DNA from: Pseudomonadota bacterium
GTDB lineage: Bacteria > Desulfobacterota > Desulfobulbia > Desulfobulbales > Desulfobulbaceae
Reading direction: 5' to 3'
DNA: 7,753 nt
Assembly (NCBI GenBank): GCA_009782165.1
Contig: WQUH01000028.1
Location: forward strand, 1-7,753
Shown: positions 5,779-7,753 of the stretch, piece by piece
How the letters are laid out: each line of letters starts with the position of its first letter
Position numbering within the stretch: the first letter of the stretch is position 1
Position numbers and translations under genes: made by a program
Notes under the pieces: generated by a model
The model's database searches: none
The model's input: the letters and a program-made list of their open reading frames with translations, nothing else
What the model was told of the DNA's origin: nothing

Positions 5779-7738
5779 TCGTATTCACGCCCTGGTTGTC
5801 GACAACAGTCCGGTCATCCGCCGGTTGCTGGAATATGTCCTGGAGGCCGAAGGCTGCTCCGTGCGGTCGGCGGAGAACGGGTTGGAAGCCTTGGACCGCA
5901 TGGCCGAGCAGCGCCCCGACATCCTCTTCACCGACCTGATCATGCCTGAGATCGACGGCGAGAAACTCAGCTATATCGTGCGGAACACCCATGAACTCAA
6001 GGATGTTTTTCTGGTGATCCTGTCCGGCGTCGCCCTGGAGGATGACAGCATCATCAGGCGGATCAAGGCCGACGCCTGCATCGCCAAGGGGCCGCCAACC
6101 GCCATGAAGGCGCACATCCGGGCCGCCCTGGCGCGCTACCGCGCCAACCAGCGGGGCGAGGAAATCATGCGGGGAATGGAGGGGCTCTATCCGCGCGAGG
6201 TCACCAGCGAACTGCTGCTCAGCAAACGGCACCGCGAGGTGGTCCTGGCCCGGATGAGCGAAGGCGTGGTCGAGCTCAACCACGAGGGACGGGTCATCAT
6301 GGCCAACGATGCCGCCATTGCCCTGTTCGGTGAGCCTGAGGCCAGGATCCTGGGCCGCCATCTCGCCACCCTGGTGCCGCAGCCGGCCGGCGACCGCATT
6401 GTGGCCTGGATGGAACAGATCGGCCCGCAGGCCGGCGGCCTGGAGCCGCTGTCGTTTCCCTACGACGATCCGGTCCGGATGGGAGATCGCCAGGTGACCT
6501 ACAATCTGGTGCCGGTGATGGAGGAGACAACCTTTTTCATCATCGGCATTCTGCAGGATGTCACCCGCCGCAAGCGGATGGAACAGCGCCAGCATCAACT
6601 GGAAAAGGAGCTGCAACGGGTCCGCAAGCTGGAGGCCATGGCGGTGATGGCCAGCGGCATTTCGCATGATTTCAACAACCTGATGACCATTGTCAGCGGC
6701 AACGTCGAAATGGCCCACTATGTCAGCCGGGACGAAAACGTGCAACACCTGCTGAACGAGGCCAGCAAGGCGATCGGTCTGACCACGCAACTGATCCGCC
6801 AGTTCACCACCTTCTCCGACAACTATCTGCCGCAGAAATCGCAGGTGCGGTTGTGCGACCTGATCGGCTCGGTGCTGGAGCAGGATCTGGCCGACACCGG
6901 CATCGAATTCCAGGTGGCGTGCAACAACGAGGACATGGCAATTCCCATCGATCCCATCCTGGTCAGCCAGGTGTTCAACAACCTGACCAGCAACTCCGTT
7001 GCCGCCATGAACGGGACCGGCCGGATCGAGGTGGCGATCGACCGGGTCGACGGCAACGAGGAGGCAACGGCAACCAGTCATCCCGTGCCGGCCGGCGAAC
7101 TGGTGCGGATCGTGTTTGCCGATACCGGGCCCGGTGTCGATCCAGCCATGCTCGACCAGGTCTTTGACCCCTACTTTTCGACCAAACAGAAGGGAACCCA
7201 GAAGGGAATGGGCCTGGGCCTGACCATTGCCCATGCCATCATCAAGAAGCATGGCGGCGCAATCTGGATCGAGACCCCTCCCGGCGGCGGCTGCGCGGTC
7301 AGGATGTATCTGCCGTCGCAAACGGCCGCGGTGGACGATGCCCGGTATCATAGCCGAAAAGGGGCCGGCAAGCGGATTCTGGTCATGGACGGCGAGGAGG
7401 TCATGCGGCTGATCGACCAACGGATGTTCGAACAGTTCGGCTGTTCCGTCACCCTGGCGGGCAGCGGCGCGGAGGCGGTCGAGTTGTACCGCCGGCAGAT
7501 GGCCGGGGGCGGGCGGTTCGATCTGACCCTGCTGGATCTGTCGGCGGATGGCGACCCGGCCAAATCGGCAAGCGCCCGCGAGATCATGGCGATGGATCCC
7601 AAGGCCGCGCTGGTGGCGGTCTGCGACAGCGCCACCGGCGAGGTCATCCGCCGGTCCGGCGTCCGCCATTTCGCCGCCGCCGTGCCCAGACCCCTGTCCA
7701 TCGACGCGGTCAAGGAACTGGTGGATCGTTTTCTGTAA
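5768..7738 (+). CDS. Soluble hybrid histidine kinase: REC-PAS-HisKA-HATPase-REC (last receiver degenerate)
   Basis: The 656-residue product has no membrane span. It opens with a receiver (about 5-125): D12-N13, phosphoacceptor D56 in FTDLIMPE, S86 and K107. A PAS domain (about 155-272) and a charged helical linker (about 266-297) follow. The HisKA helix has H300 in GISHDFNN. The ATPase domain has N409 in the N-box, D452 in FADTGPGV, FDPYFST, and the glycine-rich GMGLGL. The C-terminal receiver (about 535-656) keeps D541 and the likely phosphoacceptor D590, but has G542 where the second acidic residue is expected. It has C619 or D620 near the Thr/Ser switch and R641 in place of the conserved lysine. 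It therefore may not be phosphorylated normally. AAGGAG at 5752-5757 lies 10 bases before the ATG, which is inside the end of the upstream regulator gene. The N-terminal receiver makes this kinase a probable recipient of phosphate from, or a target of, the upstream kinase. The stop is TAA, and only 15 bases follow to the window end. Confidence 0.94.
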   Translation: MKNDRIHALVVDNSPVIRRLLEYVLEAEGCSVRSAENGLEALDRMAEQRPDILFTDLIMPEIDGEKLSYIVRNTHELKDVFLVILSGVALEDDSIIRRIKADACIAKGPPTAMKAHIRAALARYRANQRGEEIMRGMEGLYPREVTSELLLSKRHREVVLARMSEGVVELNHEGRVIMANDAAIALFGEPEARILGRHLATLVPQPAGDRIVAWMEQIGPQAGGLEPLSFPYDDPVRMGDRQVTYNLVPVMEETTFFIIGILQDVTRRKRMEQRQHQLEKELQRVRKLEAMAVMASGISHDFNNLMTIVSGNVEMAHYVSRDENVQHLLNEASKAIGLTTQLIRQFTTFSDNYLPQKSQVRLCDLIGSVLEQDLADTGIEFQVACNNEDMAIPIDPILVSQVFNNLTSNSVAAMNGTGRIEVAIDRVDGNEEATATSHPVPAGELVRIVFADTGPGVDPAMLDQVFDPYFSTKQKGTQKGMGLGLTIAHAIIKKHGGAIWIETPPGGGCAVRMYLPSQTAAVDDARYHSRKGAGKRILVMDGEEVMRLIDQRMFEQFGCSVTLAGSGAEAVELYRRQMAGGGRFDLTLLDLSADGDPAKSASAREIMAMDPKAALVAVCDSATGEVIRRSGVRHFAAAVPRPLSIDAVKELVDRFL

Positions 7739-7753
7739 GTCATTCTGCGCGGA

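Noticed and set aside
5762..7669. Very long open frame on the minus strand opposite the second hybrid kinase
   Set aside because: It mirrors the plus-strand kinase, which has every expected catalytic motif. The antisense product shows no recognisable domain.
1..7753. CRISPR arrays, tRNA/rRNA genes, insertion sequences, toxin-antitoxin or phage genes
   Set aside because: I saw no regularly spaced repeats, no tRNA-like cloverleaf, no transposase motifs and no terminal inverted repeats. The region looks like ordinary chromosome.

Overview
The window is GC-rich, gene-dense DNA from a Gram-negative bacterium: it encodes an enzyme of the LPS inner-core sugar (Kdo) pathway. Two HDFNN-type hybrid histidine kinases, one with a cysteine-rich PAS domain, and a very long YvcK/CofD-like protein together suggest a Desulfobacterota-like organism (for example a Desulfobulbus relative). 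That placement is from gene style only and is not proven.

Layout. At the left edge a gene on the minus strand runs out of the window. Its visible N-terminal ~100 codons resemble RsmJ, a 16S rRNA guanine methyltransferase. A ~195-base divergent intergenic region follows, with a candidate sigma70-type promoter and a nested hairpin in the leader of kdsB (492-1256, plus strand; CMP-Kdo synthetase). A hairpin plus T-tract that looks like an intrinsic terminator lies across the kdsB stop codon and ends just before the next gene.

From 1308 to 7738 four plus-strand genes are packed with overlapping stops and starts: (i) a 783-residue YvcK/CofD-like protein with a ~260-residue C-terminal region I do not recognise; (ii) a membrane-anchored PAS-HisKA-HATPase-REC hybrid kinase; (iii) a 123-residue single-domain response regulator; (iv) a soluble REC-PAS-HisKA-HATPase-REC hybrid kinase whose last receiver is degenerate. 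The overlaps are 4, 4 and 11 bases, so the four are probably one translationally coupled unit.

How they may work together. The three signalling genes carry two kinase cores and four receiver domains, but no DNA-binding, enzymatic or HPt output domain. The only non-signalling member of the unit is the YvcK-like protein. YvcK proteins elsewhere influence carbon flux and envelope synthesis and bind UDP-sugars. The most interesting hypothesis is therefore that this phosphorelay senses or controls the YvcK-like protein. This rests on gene order and overlap only.
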